Positions 42,201 to 50,125 of a stretch of 55,493 nucleotides of DNA are shown piece by piece. The stretch lies in contig CARQVR010000017.1 of NCBI GenBank assembly GCA_949051815.1, positions 1 to 55,493 on the forward strand, written 5' to 3'. The notes under the pieces were generated by a model. It was given only the letters and a program-made list of their open reading frames with translations, was not told where the DNA came from and searched no databases. The position numbers and the translations under genes are program-made. Position 1 is the first letter of the stretch; each line of letters starts with the position of its first letter. The stretch comes from an uncultured Lachnospiraceae bacterium. GTDB taxonomy: Bacteria; Bacillota; Clostridia; Lachnospirales; Lachnospiraceae.

Positions 42201-42480
42201 GAAGGCGCGCAAGGTCAATAAGATCAGGCAGGAATCGCCCACGGTCATGGATCTGATTCTGGGTCATCGGATTGATCTGGTGATCGACACGCCCACGCAG
42301 GGGCGGGACAAGAACAGGGACGGTTTCCTGATCCGCAGAACCGCCATCGAGACGGGGGTCAACTGTATCACGGCCATGGACACGGCGGCGGCTCTTGTGA
42401 CCAGTCTGGAAAACGCGGCAACCCGGGAAGAGATGAGTCTGATTGACATAGCGTCGATTGCGAAGCGGGGAAGTAGATGA
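39262..42480 (+). CDS. carB: Carbamoyl-phosphate synthase large subunit
   Basis: 1072 residues, standard length. ATG 39262 follows GGAGG; an in-frame ATG at 39178 lies within the intergenic hairpin and gives a non-family tail. Two homologous halves each open with VLVIGSGPIVIGQ/VLVLGSGPIRIGQ and contain ATP-grasp domains (RPAYTLGGSGGGIA and RPSYVLGGQGMQIA). The C-terminal MGS-like domain (about 930-1072) binds allosteric effectors such as UMP or ornithine. It makes carbamoyl phosphate with CarA. The stop overlaps the next gene by 4 bases (ATGA), so QueH is translationally coupled. Confidence 0.97.
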   Translation: MPKNPNVKRVLVIGSGPIVIGQAAEFDYAGTQACRSLKEEGMEVILVNSNPATIMTDGDIADKVYIEPLTVKVLEQIIIKEKPDSLLPNMGGQAGLNLGMELDESGFLKAHGVTLLGTTAKTIRKAEDRLEFKETMEKIGEPCAPSLVVENIGDGVTFANKIGYPVVLRPAYTLGGSGGGIAHNQIELEEILANGLRLSRVGQVLVERCIAGWKEIEYEVMRDGAGNCITVCNMENLDPVGVHTGDSIVVAPSQTLGDKEYQMLRSSALNIISELEITGGCNVQFALHPTSFEYCVIEVNPRVSRSSALASKATGYPIAKVAAKIALGYTLDEIKNAITGKTYASFEPTLDYCVVKIPRLPFDKFITAKRTLTTQMKATGEVMSIANNFEGALMKAIRSLEQHVDCLRSYDFSALSKEELLERMEIVDDQRIYIIAEAIRKGVDYDTIHRITMVDHWFIDKIAILTEMEERLLKEPLTVELLKEAKRIEFPDNVIARLTGKTEEEIKNMRYENGIVAAFKMVDTCAAEFAASTPYYYSVFGSETEVVESHPKKKVLVLGSGPIRIGQGIEFDYCSVHATWAFAKEGYETIIINNNPETVSTDFDIADKLYFEPLTPEDVENIVNVEKPDGAVVQFGGQTAIKLTESLMKMGVPILGTKAEDVDAAEDRELFDKILEETGIPRAAGGTVYTAEEAKAVADRLGYPVLVRPSYVLGGQGMQIALSDQEIEEFMAVINRYEQDHPILVDKYLQGKELEVDAVCDGTDILIPGIMEHIERTGVHSGDSISVYPAPTVSDKVKETIAEYSRRLAKALHVIGLINIQFIAMGDEVYVIEVNPRSSRTVPYISKVTGIPIVDLATEVIIGKKIKDLGYEPGLQPAADYFAVKMPVFSFEKIRGAEISLGPEMKSTGECLGIAKTFNEALYKAFLGAGVSLPKHKQMIITVKDADKGEAIGVARRFEKLGYIIYATRSTAAALNEAGVKARKVNKIRQESPTVMDLILGHRIDLVIDTPTQGRDKNRDGFLIRRTAIETGVNCITAMDTAAALVTSLENAATREEMSLIDIASIAKRGSR

Positions 42481-43262
42481 ACAGGGTCAGGAATTACCAG
42501 AAGGAACTGGATCAGCTGATAGAGAGGATCGGTGCGGCAAAGGAGTGCCCGCCGACCCTTTTTCTGCATAGCTGCTGTGCGCCTTGCAGCAGCTACGTGC
42601 TGGAATATCTGCGACAGTATTTTTGGATCACGGTCTTTTATTATAATCCGAATATCACGGAGGATGCAGAGTACCGCAAGCGGGTGGCGGAGCAGAAACG
42701 GTTGATAGCGGCGTATAACGAGGAATTGACTAAAAAGGTCAACAAAAACCAGGACGGCGTCGCGGAGCAAGATACGGTAGCGGAGCAAGATGCAGGCGCG
42801 GTGGAAGATGCGGTGGCGAAGCAATATGCGGGATCGGTACAAGATACGGGCACAGTACATGGTGTGGATAGGCAGCAGGCGGAAAGCACGGCATATTGGA
42901 TCGACGTGATCGAGGGGGACTATGAGCCGCAGCGTTTTTTTGACATGGCGAAAGGTCTGGAGCAGTGCCCGGAGGGCGGCGGGCGGTGTTTTGCCTGCTA
43001 TGAGCTGAGACTGCGGGAGACGGCTAAACTGGCGCGGGAAGGCGGTTATGACTATTTTACCACCACGCTTTCCATCAGCCCCCTGAAGAATGCCGCGAAA
43101 CTCAACGAAATCGGCGAGAAGCTGGCGCAGGAGTACGGCGCGGTGTGGCTGCCGTCAGACTTTAAGAAGAGAGAGGGATATAAAAGGTCGATCGAGCTGT
43201 CGAAGGAATATGGCCTGTACCGGCAGGATTACTGTGGCTGCGTGTATTCCCGCAGGCAGTGA
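42477..43262 (+). CDS. queH: Epoxyqueuosine reductase QueH with an inserted repeat segment
   Basis: 261 residues. QueH performs the last step of queuosine synthesis in tRNA using cysteine-bound Fe-S centres. The family cysteines are all present: HSCCAPCSS (about 31-39), CFACYELRL (about 170-178) and YCGC near the C-terminus. The chain is longer than usual because residues about 86-142 hold a low-complexity insert of GVAEQDT, VAEQDA, GAVEDA, VAKQYA and GSVQDT units coded by degenerate 18-base DNA repeats. The insert lies between the Ala/Tyr-rich helix after YNPNI and the YWIDVIEGDYEPQRFF segment, and probably forms a surface loop. The gene is coupled to carB by ATGA overlap. Confidence 0.9.
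   Translation: MNRVRNYQKELDQLIERIGAAKECPPTLFLHSCCAPCSSYVLEYLRQYFWITVFYYNPNITEDAEYRKRVAEQKRLIAAYNEELTKKVNKNQDGVAEQDTVAEQDAGAVEDAVAKQYAGSVQDTGTVHGVDRQQAESTAYWIDVIEGDYEPQRFFDMAKGLEQCPEGGGRCFACYELRLRETAKLAREGGYDYFTTTLSISPLKNAAKLNEIGEKLAQEYGAVWLPSDFKKREGYKRSIELSKEYGLYRQDYCGCVYSRRQ
42756..42875 (+). repeat. Degenerate 18-bp tandem repeats inside queH
   Basis: After GGCGTCGCGGAGCAAGATACG, five 18-base units begin at 42777 (GTAGCGGAGCAAGATGCA, GGCGCGGTGGAAGATGCG and three further variants). They code six-residue units and keep the frame open. Confidence 0.75.
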
Positions 43263-43342
43263 GTGCCGGTAGTATACTTGCATACAGTGACGAAGATGTG
43301 CGGCGTCCTTTGGGGCATGGTTTCCGATGGGATGCCGTATGC

Positions 43343-43371
43343 TTGTGTATGCATATAACCTGTGATAGTAT
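43343..43371 (+). promoter_or_regulatory. Promoter of the six-gene TIR/RyR cluster
   Basis: TTGTGT (43343-43348), a 17-base spacer and TAGTAT (43366-43371) preceded by TGA as extended -10. It lies 57 bases before the first gene. Confidence 0.6.
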
Positions 43372-43428
43372 GGTAATAAAAGTGTGATAACGGGGGAAAA
43401 CGATAACAGACACAGGAGGGGTAAAAGT

Positions 43429-45576
43429 ATGTCCTATACCGTATTGGAAGAAAAAATGCAGCGGCATCTGAACGAAGGGGAAGCACAGACAGGAGAACGG
43501 AATCTGGAAGCGGCTGCCGTTTGTTTTTTACGGAAGCATTGTGAAGGGCTTCGTTATAGAAAGGCGGAAGCGGCTGCGGAAAAGGAGCAGCAGGCGTACC
43601 GGGGGAAAAGTCTGAAAGAGAATCAGATTCCTTATCATATGCAGATGGACATAGACAGACTGTGTCTGGAACGGGCAGTGCGGGAGTTCGCGCAGTCGGG
43701 CAGCGTACAGGATGCTTTCAATGTGTATTTCTGTTATCTGGAGATGTTTGTGGGCGGGTATGCCCGGTCCAGAAGAATGGTTGAGCTTTTATCCGAATAT
43801 GAGACGAATGCCAGCTCCCTTCTGATGAAGCACAGGGATCACTATTCCCATTCTGTGTATGTGTTTATATTGGGACTGGCGATCTATGAGACGAGCCCGG
43901 CTTACCGTGCCACATATAAAGAATTTTATAAGAATAATCAGGAGTTTCTTGCCATAAAGGCGGAAATGGAAAACGATCCGGGAGACGAGAAAGCGGCGGC
44001 GCATCATTATCTGCAGTATTGGGGGCTTGCCTCCTTGTTTCACGACATCGGCTATCCCTTCGAGCTGCCTTTTGAACAGGTGGCTGCCTATTTCGAGGTG
44101 CACGGTGAAAAAAGGGATAACAATCCTTTCGTGGCCTACCATCATCTGGAAAAGTATGTGACAATGGATGAAAAGCTGAGGCAGGCGTTAAAAGCGGTTT
44201 ATCAACGGGACGATGTGGATTTTTCGACGACAAATGATTTGTTTGCGTATGATATTGCCGTGGATAAAAAGTTGCCGGCTGTCTACCAGACTTTCACCGA
44301 AGAGAGCATGAGGGAAATTCTGGAGACGAAAACAGCGCATCCGGAGCAGTATAATTATTTTATGGATCACGCCTGGTTTAGCGCGACCATTCTTTTCAGA
44401 AATCTGTTTGAGGAGATGGGATGTCCGGTTACCAGGACGGCGGTCGATGCGATGACGGCGATTCTTCTGCATAACAGCCTGTACAAATTTTCGGTGGCAA
44501 GGTATAAGAGCGATGCGAATAAGCCGTTTCAGGCCGGACTTCATCCGCTTGCCTATATGCTGATGCTGTGTGACGAGTTACAGTGCTGGGACAGAACCGC
44601 ATACGGGCGTAATTCCAGAACGGAGCTGCATCCGATGGGATGTGATTTTATGTTCCGGGATAATGAGATCCGGGCAGTCTATATTTACGATCAGGCGGAA
44701 AGCGCGAAAATAGACGCTTTTCAGAAGGCATATGAAAAATGGAAGCGGGGAGAGGGAAAGGAACCGAAATTGAAGGCGTATGCCAATATGTATACGGAGT
44801 GTGATACCGCGGTCAGCAGTTTTCAGAAGGATATTGAGCGGATTGTCGCATTGAATGCAGGGGAGGGCGGACTTCGCCTGACGGTGGCGACCAGACTGGA
44901 GGAGAGAAATGTCCGGCATAAAAACACATATCTTTCCAACAGCAATTTTCTCCATCTGTATAATTTTGCTGTGGCGCTGAATGGTCGATGGACGAAACCG
45001 CAGGAGTGGGAAGAAGCCAGACGAAACCATGCGGAGGATGCTTTTCTTGAGGAGAACAGGGAGGACTTTGAAAACGGATTTTCCGCGCTTTCGCTGGAGT
45101 ACAAGCTTTCTAATATCAATCAGGCGAAGGCATTCGGAAAATATCTGGATGTCATTGGCTGCTTTTATACGGATAAGCCGGTTCCCTATGAGCTGTTGGA
45201 AGCCTTTACTGCCGGGGATGCGGTGGTGATCGGTCCCATCGAGCATAGAAGGTGGCTGAAAGAACATTATGACATGGGATGGGCTTATACGGCGGATACG
45301 GAAATCGACAGGCAGGAGAGGGAGCTTTGGCGTGTTCATTATGATATGATCAATGACGGGATAGAGAAAAAATATGTACGGCCGGGAGAGAGCATTTATG
45401 ACGTGCTTGCCGATGAGAGCCGGTTTGTACAAATGGCGGACGCCAACTATGCGCGTTTGGGGAAAGAGGAGCAGGATAAGGACACGGAACCGCTGAACGC
45501 CATGTTAAGCCTGCTGAAATTGTATGACGGACTGCGCATATATCAGCTGGACAGCAGGCGCGATAAAGAAATTTAG
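43429..45576 (+). CDS. HD-domain protein with C-terminal RyR domain
   Basis: 715 residues. ATG 43429 follows AGGAGGGG; an upstream in-frame ATG (43384) lacks an RBS. The central part looks like an HD-type phosphohydrolase: HRDHYSHSVYVF (about 134-145), LASLFHDIGYPFELP with the HD pair (about 204-205), AILLHNSLYKF and LMLCDELQCWDR as later metal or fold motifs. At about 600-660, IEHRRWLKEHYDMGWAY resembles the RyR (ryanodine receptor-type) domain, here at the end of a soluble protein. HD enzymes often cut nucleotides, so it may make, trim or destroy a signal nucleotide that the RyR domain senses. First gene of a six-gene operon with 3-87-base gaps or overlaps. Domain calls are by eye. Confidence 0.65.
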   Translation: MSYTVLEEKMQRHLNEGEAQTGERNLEAAAVCFLRKHCEGLRYRKAEAAAEKEQQAYRGKSLKENQIPYHMQMDIDRLCLERAVREFAQSGSVQDAFNVYFCYLEMFVGGYARSRRMVELLSEYETNASSLLMKHRDHYSHSVYVFILGLAIYETSPAYRATYKEFYKNNQEFLAIKAEMENDPGDEKAAAHHYLQYWGLASLFHDIGYPFELPFEQVAAYFEVHGEKRDNNPFVAYHHLEKYVTMDEKLRQALKAVYQRDDVDFSTTNDLFAYDIAVDKKLPAVYQTFTEESMREILETKTAHPEQYNYFMDHAWFSATILFRNLFEEMGCPVTRTAVDAMTAILLHNSLYKFSVARYKSDANKPFQAGLHPLAYMLMLCDELQCWDRTAYGRNSRTELHPMGCDFMFRDNEIRAVYIYDQAESAKIDAFQKAYEKWKRGEGKEPKLKAYANMYTECDTAVSSFQKDIERIVALNAGEGGLRLTVATRLEERNVRHKNTYLSNSNFLHLYNFAVALNGRWTKPQEWEEARRNHAEDAFLEENREDFENGFSALSLEYKLSNINQAKAFGKYLDVIGCFYTDKPVPYELLEAFTAGDAVVIGPIEHRRWLKEHYDMGWAYTADTEIDRQERELWRVHYDMINDGIEKKYVRPGESIYDVLADESRFVQMADANYARLGKEEQDKDTEPLNAMLSLLKLYDGLRIYQLDSRRDKEI

Positions 45577-45602
45577 GGTTTTGCAGGCAGGGGGAGAGGA
45601 AG

Positions 45603-47432
45603 ATGGACGCAAAAGAGAGAGAAGCACGAAAGAAATACATGGATGAGCATCCCATTGTGACAACGGATCACAAAAATTATCTGGTGCATAAAAAACCCTA
45701 CGTTTTTATCAGTTATAAAAGCGATGACTGGAGGAAAGTGCTTGCGGATCTTGTCCCAAGGCTGCAAAAGGAGTATGGGCTGCGGGTATATTATGATAAG
45801 AAATTTGACGAGGATACCGGACTGTGGCTGGAACAGTTTCCGAAGAATATGAAATATGATAACGGGTGTCATGCCGTGCTTGTCTTTTGCAGCAACAAAT
45901 ATATGACAAGCTATGCCACCTTACTGGAACTGATGGAAAGCAGGTCGCCGAAAGCGGGAAAAAAGGCCAAAAAACCGCTGCCTGTGATACCGGTTAAGCT
46001 GGAAGCTTTAACGGCAGAGTACGAAACGGATGATACGGACACCGGCCTTGGCACGAGATACTTTTGGGAGGACGGCCCGAAGGAAAATACTTTTTGGGAG
46101 GAAGAGCTGAAAAAGTTCAATGAGAGTTTTGCCTATTTAGCGGAGAAGGGAATTGTCCGGGAGCTGAGAGAGGCGTATGAGGACAGCGTTGAAAGATATG
46201 AGAGAAGCCGGGAGTCCTGTGATGAGGCGTCGATTGACACAGAGGGAAATCTCTTAAAGACCGGCACATGGGGAGCAGATCAGAAGCGGTACTATAAACC
46301 GTATCTGGACAAATCGCTGTGCGGGTACATAGCCCGAGAGCTGTTTCCGAGGGAGAACGATATTACGGGGGAAAACACGGATATCATAAAATCCATTGTG
46401 GCAAAACTTGAAAAGTGTGCGCCGGATGTGTTTGAGGAAGTAAAAACGGAGGAGGCCGAAGATTCCCCGACGATAACCTGTCGGATGAAGGAGGCCGAAG
46501 ATTCCCAGGCGATAACCTGTCGGATGAAGGAGGCCGAAGATTCCCAGGCGATAACCTATCGGATGAAGGGGGCAAAGTACGATGCGTGGCTTGCTGTGGC
46601 AGAAGGCAGCTACATTGTGCGAAAGGGCAGCAAGATAGCGGAAACCTGGAAGGATTGGACCGGCAAACGGGATCTGGCGGACAAGAGCGGGAAGGTAGGA
46701 GCAGACTGCATTCTGCTGGAGGATGCGGTATTTCAGACAATATCCGCGGCTGCCAAGTTTGTGAGAGGCTGTTCCACCAGCGGCGCGGACGTGATGAGCG
46801 AGAAGAATATCATACAGGAGGAAGCGCCTGTAGCAGAGAAAAGCACAGAAAAAGAGGAAGCGCCTGCCGCAGTGGAGAGCTGGGAGAAGGCGCGAGCGGC
46901 TATCCTGCGGAAGACAGTTCTGTTTGCATTGACTGAATTGGTTAAAACGGTGAATAACGGGAACTTCAACAAGGACAGCTTCAGTGGTATTTCGCTGCTT
47001 GACACGCAGGAAAATGGGAAATATTCGGTTGTTGACTGTACCAGTACCGCAGCTTTGGCATGGCGTTTTATGATGCAGATGATTGCGGAGCGCGGAGAGG
47101 CCTGCATTTTGGAGCTGAATGAAAAGCGGAAGGGAAAAAATCCAACGTTTCTGAAAACGCAGGAGTATGACGAGAGAAAGAGAAAAGGGCAGATCTCCGT
47201 GAGGTATAAGGTCGTTGAAACGATGCCGGAATGGTCTATGTGCACGAATTACAGTCAGGCGGACTGGATGAAGGTTCTGCTTGACAGAATTGTGGAGCTG
47301 GCTCTTAGTCCGGACCGGTTTGAAGTGCAGATGACGGACTTTGCGGGCTTTGGAGCGGTGAAAGCGCAGAAAGCGGCGAAAAAGTTTGAATGCGAAGGAG
47401 AAATTTACCATGACGGTGGTTTGTCTGTCTGA
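45603..47432 (+). CDS. TIR-domain protein with DUF4357-like C-terminal part
   Basis: 609 residues; GGGGAGAGGAAG precedes the ATG. Residues about 32-165 form a TIR domain: YVFISYKSDDW (34-44), LRVYYDKKFDEDTG, AVLVFCSNKYM and LLELME with E109 as candidate catalytic glutamate. Bacterial TIR domains usually cut NAD+ or make cyclic ADP-ribose-type signals. After a spacer with three exact-type 13-residue repeats (about 284-322) comes a DUF4357-like unit, YIVRKGSKIAETW to AAAKFVRGCSTSGAD (about 335-395). A further domain (about 430-600) with ACILELNEKRKGKNPTF is unknown. The gene lies 26 bases after the HD-RyR gene. I infer that it makes a nucleotide signal for the RyR-bearing partners. Confidence 0.8.
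   Translation: MDAKEREARKKYMDEHPIVTTDHKNYLVHKKPYVFISYKSDDWRKVLADLVPRLQKEYGLRVYYDKKFDEDTGLWLEQFPKNMKYDNGCHAVLVFCSNKYMTSYATLLELMESRSPKAGKKAKKPLPVIPVKLEALTAEYETDDTDTGLGTRYFWEDGPKENTFWEEELKKFNESFAYLAEKGIVRELREAYEDSVERYERSRESCDEASIDTEGNLLKTGTWGADQKRYYKPYLDKSLCGYIARELFPRENDITGENTDIIKSIVAKLEKCAPDVFEEVKTEEAEDSPTITCRMKEAEDSQAITCRMKEAEDSQAITYRMKGAKYDAWLAVAEGSYIVRKGSKIAETWKDWTGKRDLADKSGKVGADCILLEDAVFQTISAAAKFVRGCSTSGADVMSEKNIIQEEAPVAEKSTEKEEAPAAVESWEKARAAILRKTVLFALTELVKTVNNGNFNKDSFSGISLLDTQENGKYSVVDCTSTAALAWRFMMQMIAERGEACILELNEKRKGKNPTFLKTQEYDERKRKGQISVRYKVVETMPEWSMCTNYSQADWMKVLLDRIVELALSPDRFEVQMTDFAGFGAVKAQKAAKKFECEGEIYHDGGLSV
46452..46568 (+). repeat. Three 39-bp tandem repeats in the TIR gene
   Basis: Units 46452-46490, 46491-46529 and 46530-46568 differ at a few bases and code EAEDSQAITCRMK-type 13-mers between the TIR and DUF4357-like parts. 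Confidence 0.92.
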
Positions 47433-47452
47433 GAGGGGAGAGGGAGAAACGT

Positions 47453-48682
47453 ATGGATTATGAACAGGCGGAGGCGTTAATGTCTGACGTGCGCTTTCAG
47501 GAGCTCAGGTACCGGCAGGATAAACCGAACGTGTTTTCCATTGTGGGACAGACGCATACGGAGCACTGGCACAGCGCCTTTATGCAGTGGCTTTTAGAGC
47601 CGGATTCCTCTCTGGGACTGGGATGTTTTCCGCTGGAGCGGCTGCTGGGGCTTGCGATGATCAGAAAGCCGGACTGCGGGCTGACCATTCAGGACGTGTT
47701 CCGGATCCGGCTGAGTGACATACACTTTGAGACAGAAAAAACCTTTCCCTGGAAAGGGGGAAAACGCTCGATAGACGTGTACGGTGAGAGCAGTGAATTG
47801 ATCATTGTGATAGAAAATAAAGTCAGGGCAAGAGAAAATTATAACAGCTCTGCAACGGGACAAACACAGGATTACTATGAGTATGTGGAAAAGAACAAAA
47901 AGCCCGGACAGAAGGTTCTGTATTTTTTTATCACGCCAAAACCCGGCCAGCGGGCGTTCAGTCAGGCATATATTCACATTACTTACCAGGAAATGTATGA
48001 TTATCTGATTGCCAGGTGCATCAGCCATCCGAAGGTGCGCGAGGAAGGAAAGTATCTTCTTGAGCAGTATGCGGGCAACCTGCGGGAAATTGTGGGAGAT
48101 TCCCCGATGGCGCTTGTCAATACGGATCTGTGCAGAAGTCTGTACGGGGATTATGAGAAGGAGCTTAAGGAGATCTTTGACACCGTTCAGAGCGCTGGGG
48201 CCGCTGAAAATCAGGAAATGCCCTGTGTGCTTTACAGACAGTATCAAAGTGTCTTTGACGAAATTTATCTTTCGCTGGTGGATGAATTTGGAACAACCCC
48301 GAACGCCAGATTTACGAACAGACAGCATGTGACCTTTAACGATCTGTATCAGGCCGGACTGGTGGAGAAGGGAATGAAATTTTATCTGCAGTATGACGGA
48401 GAGACCTATCAGGCCCGGATTATGGTGCTTGGGGAACAGGAATGCCGTCTGCAGGTGCTGGACAGAGAGGGAAAAGAATTCAGGGATGCGGACGGCGCCA
48501 TTACAGGGATGTATAAGCTCTCTTCGCCGGCGGCGCTGGATATCATAAATATTTACCGGAAACAGGCTGGTAAAAAAACGGTAACTTCTCTGGATGGGCC
48601 GAAATACTGGAAGACAAAAGAGGGAAAAACCATCGCAGAATTTGTCAGTCAATATGCGCAGAGACCTGCTTTAACGGATTAA
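47453..48682 (+). CDS. PD-(D/E)XK nuclease-family protein
   Basis: 409 residues; GGGAGAAAC precedes the ATG, 20 bases after the TIR gene. The N-terminal half carries the PDDEXK_4-type pattern: THTEHWHSAFMQWLLEP with E37, then RSIDVYGES with D108, LIIVIENKVRARE with E121 and K123, and GQTQDYYEYV with Q137. These are the metal-binding and catalytic residues of restriction-like nucleases, all intact. The C-terminal half (about 240-409) is unassigned and may bind DNA or partners. In the cluster it is the best candidate for an effector that destroys nucleic acid once the TIR signal appears, but it could also be constitutive. Confidence 0.8.
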   Translation: MDYEQAEALMSDVRFQELRYRQDKPNVFSIVGQTHTEHWHSAFMQWLLEPDSSLGLGCFPLERLLGLAMIRKPDCGLTIQDVFRIRLSDIHFETEKTFPWKGGKRSIDVYGESSELIIVIENKVRARENYNSSATGQTQDYYEYVEKNKKPGQKVLYFFITPKPGQRAFSQAYIHITYQEMYDYLIARCISHPKVREEGKYLLEQYAGNLREIVGDSPMALVNTDLCRSLYGDYEKELKEIFDTVQSAGAAENQEMPCVLYRQYQSVFDEIYLSLVDEFGTTPNARFTNRQHVTFNDLYQAGLVEKGMKFYLQYDGETYQARIMVLGEQECRLQVLDREGKEFRDADGAITGMYKLSSPAALDIINIYRKQAGKKTVTSLDGPKYWKTKEGKTIAEFVSQYAQRPALTD

Positions 48683-48685
48683 GAG

Positions 48686-50125
48686 ATGAAAATGAAAAGA
48701 AACGTTTTGAAAAAACTGCTGCCCTTTGTGCTGCTGATTCCCTTTTGCGTCGGCATCGTGGGCTATAGAAAGGCCGGAGAGACGGTTTCGGATGCCGTAT
48801 ATTACAGCATACAGCTGTATTCACTTGGGTGGAACGGCGCACAGAAGAGTGTCTGGCTGGAGGTGGCCAGATGGACGGCGCCCCTTGTGACGGCCGCGGG
48901 GATTTTGGCGGTAGTCCGCAGGGCATGGCACTACATTGCGGTGCGGGCAGCCTGTCTGCATGGGGACAGTACGGTAATTTACGGGCAGTCCGAGATTTGC
49001 AGACGTCTCAGGGAGCGTATACCCCACAGTGTGCTGGCGGAGGGGAAGCCTTTAAAATGCGGGAAAGAGCATATCATTATGCTTGCCGACGACAGGGAAA
49101 CACTTCGCTTTTTTCAGCGATACAGAAAGGATTTTTCGGGGAAAAAAGTATATTTGTGCCTGAAAGAATTTGACTCCAATTTGTTGTCTGATACCGTGTC
49201 CTTTGATGAGGGCGCTGAGGTACGTTTTTTCAATATCCATGATGTGATAGCCAGAGATTACTGGAAGACGGTCAGACTCTGGGAAAATCCGGCGGATAAC
49301 CGGAGGGCGCGTATTGTGATCTGGGGCTTTGGGAATCTGGGACAGCGGATGCTGCACTATGCGCTGCTTTTGAATTTGTTTTCCAAAGAGCAGCAGATAT
49401 GCTATCACATTTTCGGGGAAAGCAGTTTGTATGAGGCATCCTGTGAAGGGTTTCGGACGATGAACGGGGATCAGATCCTGTTTCACGAAACGGGGTGTAA
49501 AGAACAGTGGCAGGTTCTGGGACAGGCGGACAGGGTTATTTTTACGGAACCGCTCGAAACAGAGCTGCTGCAGACCCTTCTTGGCCGGTTCCCCGGTTTG
49601 CAGATCGACTATTACAGTCCGGGGGACGAAAACATAGAGGAGCTCATCGGTTCGGAAAAACTGCACGGCTTTGGAGAGGAGGCGCGCAGTTTTTCCGAAG
49701 AAAATATTAAGACGGATAAATTATACAGGGAGGCCAAAGAGCTGAATCATCTCTATGTATCCCGATATGGAGGAGAGCAGAAGCTGCCGGATGACGGGCG
49801 GCAGAAGGAAAAGGAGTGGAACAGTCTGGACGGCTTTACCAAGGGATCCAATATTTCTGCGGCGGATTATGCGCAAGTGTTAAGAGAGCTGAAAAGAAAG
49901 GCGCAGTACACGGAAACGGAGCTGGCTGAACTTGAGCATATCAGATGGTGCAGATATCATTTCTTAAATCACTGGCGGTATGGGACGCCCGAAAACGGGA
50001 AAAACAAAGATCCGGTAAACCGGGTACATAAAGATCTGTGTCCGTTTTCAGAGCTTGCGAAGGAGGAGCGGCAAAAGGCCCTTATCACGATCAGGGAGGA
50101 AATATTCGATGGCAAACAGCAATAA
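48686..50125 (+). CDS. Membrane-anchored Rossmann (TrkA-like) protein with C-terminal RyR domain
   Basis: 479 residues, starting 3 bases after the nuclease stop; ATG 48692 is an alternative. Two N-terminal hydrophobic helices (about 10-26 and 66-84) anchor it. The cytoplasmic part has STVIYGQSEICRRL (about 96-109) and a second nucleotide-binding fold, RIVIWGFGNLGQRM (about 208-221), like TrkA-N/RCK domains. The C-terminal 60 residues, LEHIRWCRYHFLNHWRYGT, form a RyR-type domain related to that of the first gene's product. The layout suggests a membrane sensor or effector gated by a nucleotide ligand. The end overlaps the WYL gene by 17 bases. Confidence 0.7.
   Translation: MKMKRNVLKKLLPFVLLIPFCVGIVGYRKAGETVSDAVYYSIQLYSLGWNGAQKSVWLEVARWTAPLVTAAGILAVVRRAWHYIAVRAACLHGDSTVIYGQSEICRRLRERIPHSVLAEGKPLKCGKEHIIMLADDRETLRFFQRYRKDFSGKKVYLCLKEFDSNLLSDTVSFDEGAEVRFFNIHDVIARDYWKTVRLWENPADNRRARIVIWGFGNLGQRMLHYALLLNLFSKEQQICYHIFGESSLYEASCEGFRTMNGDQILFHETGCKEQWQVLGQADRVIFTEPLETELLQTLLGRFPGLQIDYYSPGDENIEELIGSEKLHGFGEEARSFSEENIKTDKLYREAKELNHLYVSRYGGEQKLPDDGRQKEKEWNSLDGFTKGSNISAADYAQVLRELKRKAQYTETELAELEHIRWCRYHFLNHWRYGTPENGKNKDPVNRVHKDLCPFSELAKEERQKALITIREEIFDGKQQ

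Noticed and set aside
46452..46568. Possible CRISPR array
   Set aside because: The 39-bp units follow each other without spacers and are in frame inside a gene.
46254..47411. Minus-strand open frame of 385 codons over the TIR gene
   Set aside because: Shadow frame produced by base composition and the 39-bp repeats; the plus-strand protein has clear domains.
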